A DNA stretch of 64,000 bases from positions 372,001-436,000 of the forward strand of contig NZ_CP118261.1 in assembly GCF_013337045.2 (NCBI RefSeq), written 5' to 3'. The DNA comes from Agrobacterium vitis. GTDB lineage: Bacteria > Pseudomonadota > Alphaproteobacteria > Rhizobiales > Rhizobiaceae. Of the stretch, positions 63,271 to 64,000 are shown piece by piece (positions within the stretch are counted from its first letter, which is position 1; every line of letters starts with the position of its first letter). Position numbers and translations under genes: made by a program. The notes beneath the pieces are model-generated. The model ran no database searches and had not been told where the DNA came from. It saw nothing but the letters and a program-made list of their open reading frames with translations.

Positions 63271-64000
63271 ATGTCACTCTCCTCGGCAAAGCGGGTATCG
63301 CTTGTGCAAATCGCGCCGATGGCGCTGGTTCTGGTGTGTTTCGTGATCCTGCCGCTGGCGATGATCCTTGTTGTGAGTTTCATGGATTACGGTTTTGCCG
63401 AGGTAATCCCGGAATTTATCTGGGAAAATTATCTCGATATTTTCACCTCGGAACTGACGCTCAGGCTGTATCTTCAAACCTTCAAATTCCTGGCGATTGT
63501 CTGGGCCATCACGCTGTTTCTCGGCTTTACCATCGCCTATTACCTGATGTTTCATGTTCGCAGCCCCATCGTGCGGGCGCTGTGCATTGCGGCCTGCGCC
63601 ATACCGTTCTGGACATCAGGGCCAATCCGCATGGTGTCCTGGGTGCCGCTGCTGGGGCGAGAAGGGCTGGTCAATCAGGTCTTGCTGCATCTGCATATCA
63701 TAGAGCAGCCGCTCTCCTGGCTGCTCTATTCTGAATTTTCCGTCATCGTCGTCTACGTCAACGTGCTGACGTTGGCCATGTTGGGGCCGATCGCCAATTC
63801 CATGGCAAAGATTGATAAAAACCTTCTGCATGCCGCCCGCGATCAGGGGGCAAGTGAGGGACAGATCATCCGTCTGGTGATTATTCCGCTGATCAAGCCC
63901 GGCATCGCCATAGGTTCAATCTTTATTGTGACAGCGGTGATGGGTGATTTCTTCATCGTCAAGCAGATGGGCGGCGGTCAGATCAACACGGCGGTGGGGG
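63271..64000 (+). CDS. ABC transporter permease (PotB-like), 3'-partial
   Basis: An open frame from ATG 63271 (AAGGA eight bases upstream) to the window edge, about 243 residues. It is strongly hydrophobic, beginning MSLSSAKRVSLVQIAPMALV, with WAITLFLGFTIAYYLMFHV and a late EAA-type loop AARDQGASEGQIIRLVIIPL, as in PotB/BPD_transp_1 permeases. It completes the importer with the preceding Tat-exported binding protein. A second permease and an ATPase probably follow beyond the window. Confidence 0.88.
   Translation, partial: MSLSSAKRVSLVQIAPMALVLVCFVILPLAMILVVSFMDYGFAEVIPEFIWENYLDIFTSELTLRLYLQTFKFLAIVWAITLFLGFTIAYYLMFHVRSPIVRALCIAACAIPFWTSGPIRMVSWVPLLGREGLVNQVLLHLHIIEQPLSWLLYSEFSVIVVYVNVLTLAMLGPIANSMAKIDKNLLHAARDQGASEGQIIRLVIIPLIKPGIAIGSIFIVTAVMGDFFIVKQMGGGQINTAVG

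Noticed and set aside
1..64000. CRISPR array, prophage structural genes, biosynthetic assembly lines or complete tRNA/rRNA genes
   Set aside because: I looked for regularly spaced repeats, capsid/tail genes, PKS/NRPS modules and intact RNA genes and saw none.

Overview
The window looks like a catabolic accessory region from an alphaproteobacterium of the Rhizobiales (Rhizobium/Agrobacterium/Ochrobactrum type). The evidence is the GC-rich, ABC-transporter-heavy gene content, the gene families (RbsABC-like importers, FCD-type GntR and GcvA-type LysR regulators, ECF sigma/anti-sigma with DUF4394, copper amine oxidase), and one intergenic repeat resembling the RIME mosaic elements of rhizobia. 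No replication, ribosomal or complete tRNA gene is visible, so chromosome and large plasmid cannot be told apart.

Layout: (1) 1-11.1 kb: end of an Ldh2-type reductase, XRE-cupin regulator, M20 amidohydrolase, GAF-like protein, ribose-type ABC importer and ATP-dependent HyuA/HyuB hydantoinase. (2) 11.4-14.0 kb: a possible 33-aa membrane peptide, a secreted DUF4394 protein and a divergent ECF sigma/anti-sigma pair. (3) 14.0-22.4 kb: an IS481 remnant, an AraC regulator, then a tight operon of molybdopterin oxidoreductase, 7Fe-type ferredoxin, ferredoxin-NADP reductase and MoaA, followed by half of an Orn/Lys/Arg decarboxylase and a GNAT acetyltransferase. (4) 23.0-29.8 kb: an operon for an amino-acid-type ABC importer, a DadA-like oxidase and ethanolamine ammonia-lyase EutBC, with a divergent GntR regulator. 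(5) 30.0-36.8 kb: a graveyard of integrase, IS, acetyltransferase, SDR and recombinase remnants, a tRNA-Gly 3' fragment, an unknown membrane protein and an intact HipBA pair. (6) 36.9-42.5 kb: copper amine oxidase, APC permease, a DsbD_2/TauE-like protein and an AraC regulator.

(7) 43.1-64.0 kb is the richest part. Two divergent GntR regulators precede an operon of ABC importer, DapA-family lyase, a 966-residue single-chain fusion equivalent to HcnA-HcnB-HcnC, D-hydantoinase/dihydropyrimidinase and DUF3830. After an inactivated IS3-family element comes a second set: LysR regulator, MFS exporter, N-carbamoyl-D-amino-acid hydrolase-like enzyme, isochorismatase-fold amidohydrolase, RutA-like flavin monooxygenase, amidase, RutF-like flavin reductase, and the start of a polyamine-type ABC importer that runs off the window.

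The shared theme is import and opening of cyclic amides, N-carbamoyl compounds and amines, giving ammonia and carbon acids. The best candidates for undescribed biology are the HcnABC-type fusion inside a hydantoinase/DapA operon and the Rut-like set without rutC, rutD, rutE or rutG. All function calls rest on motif recognition; no database search was run.
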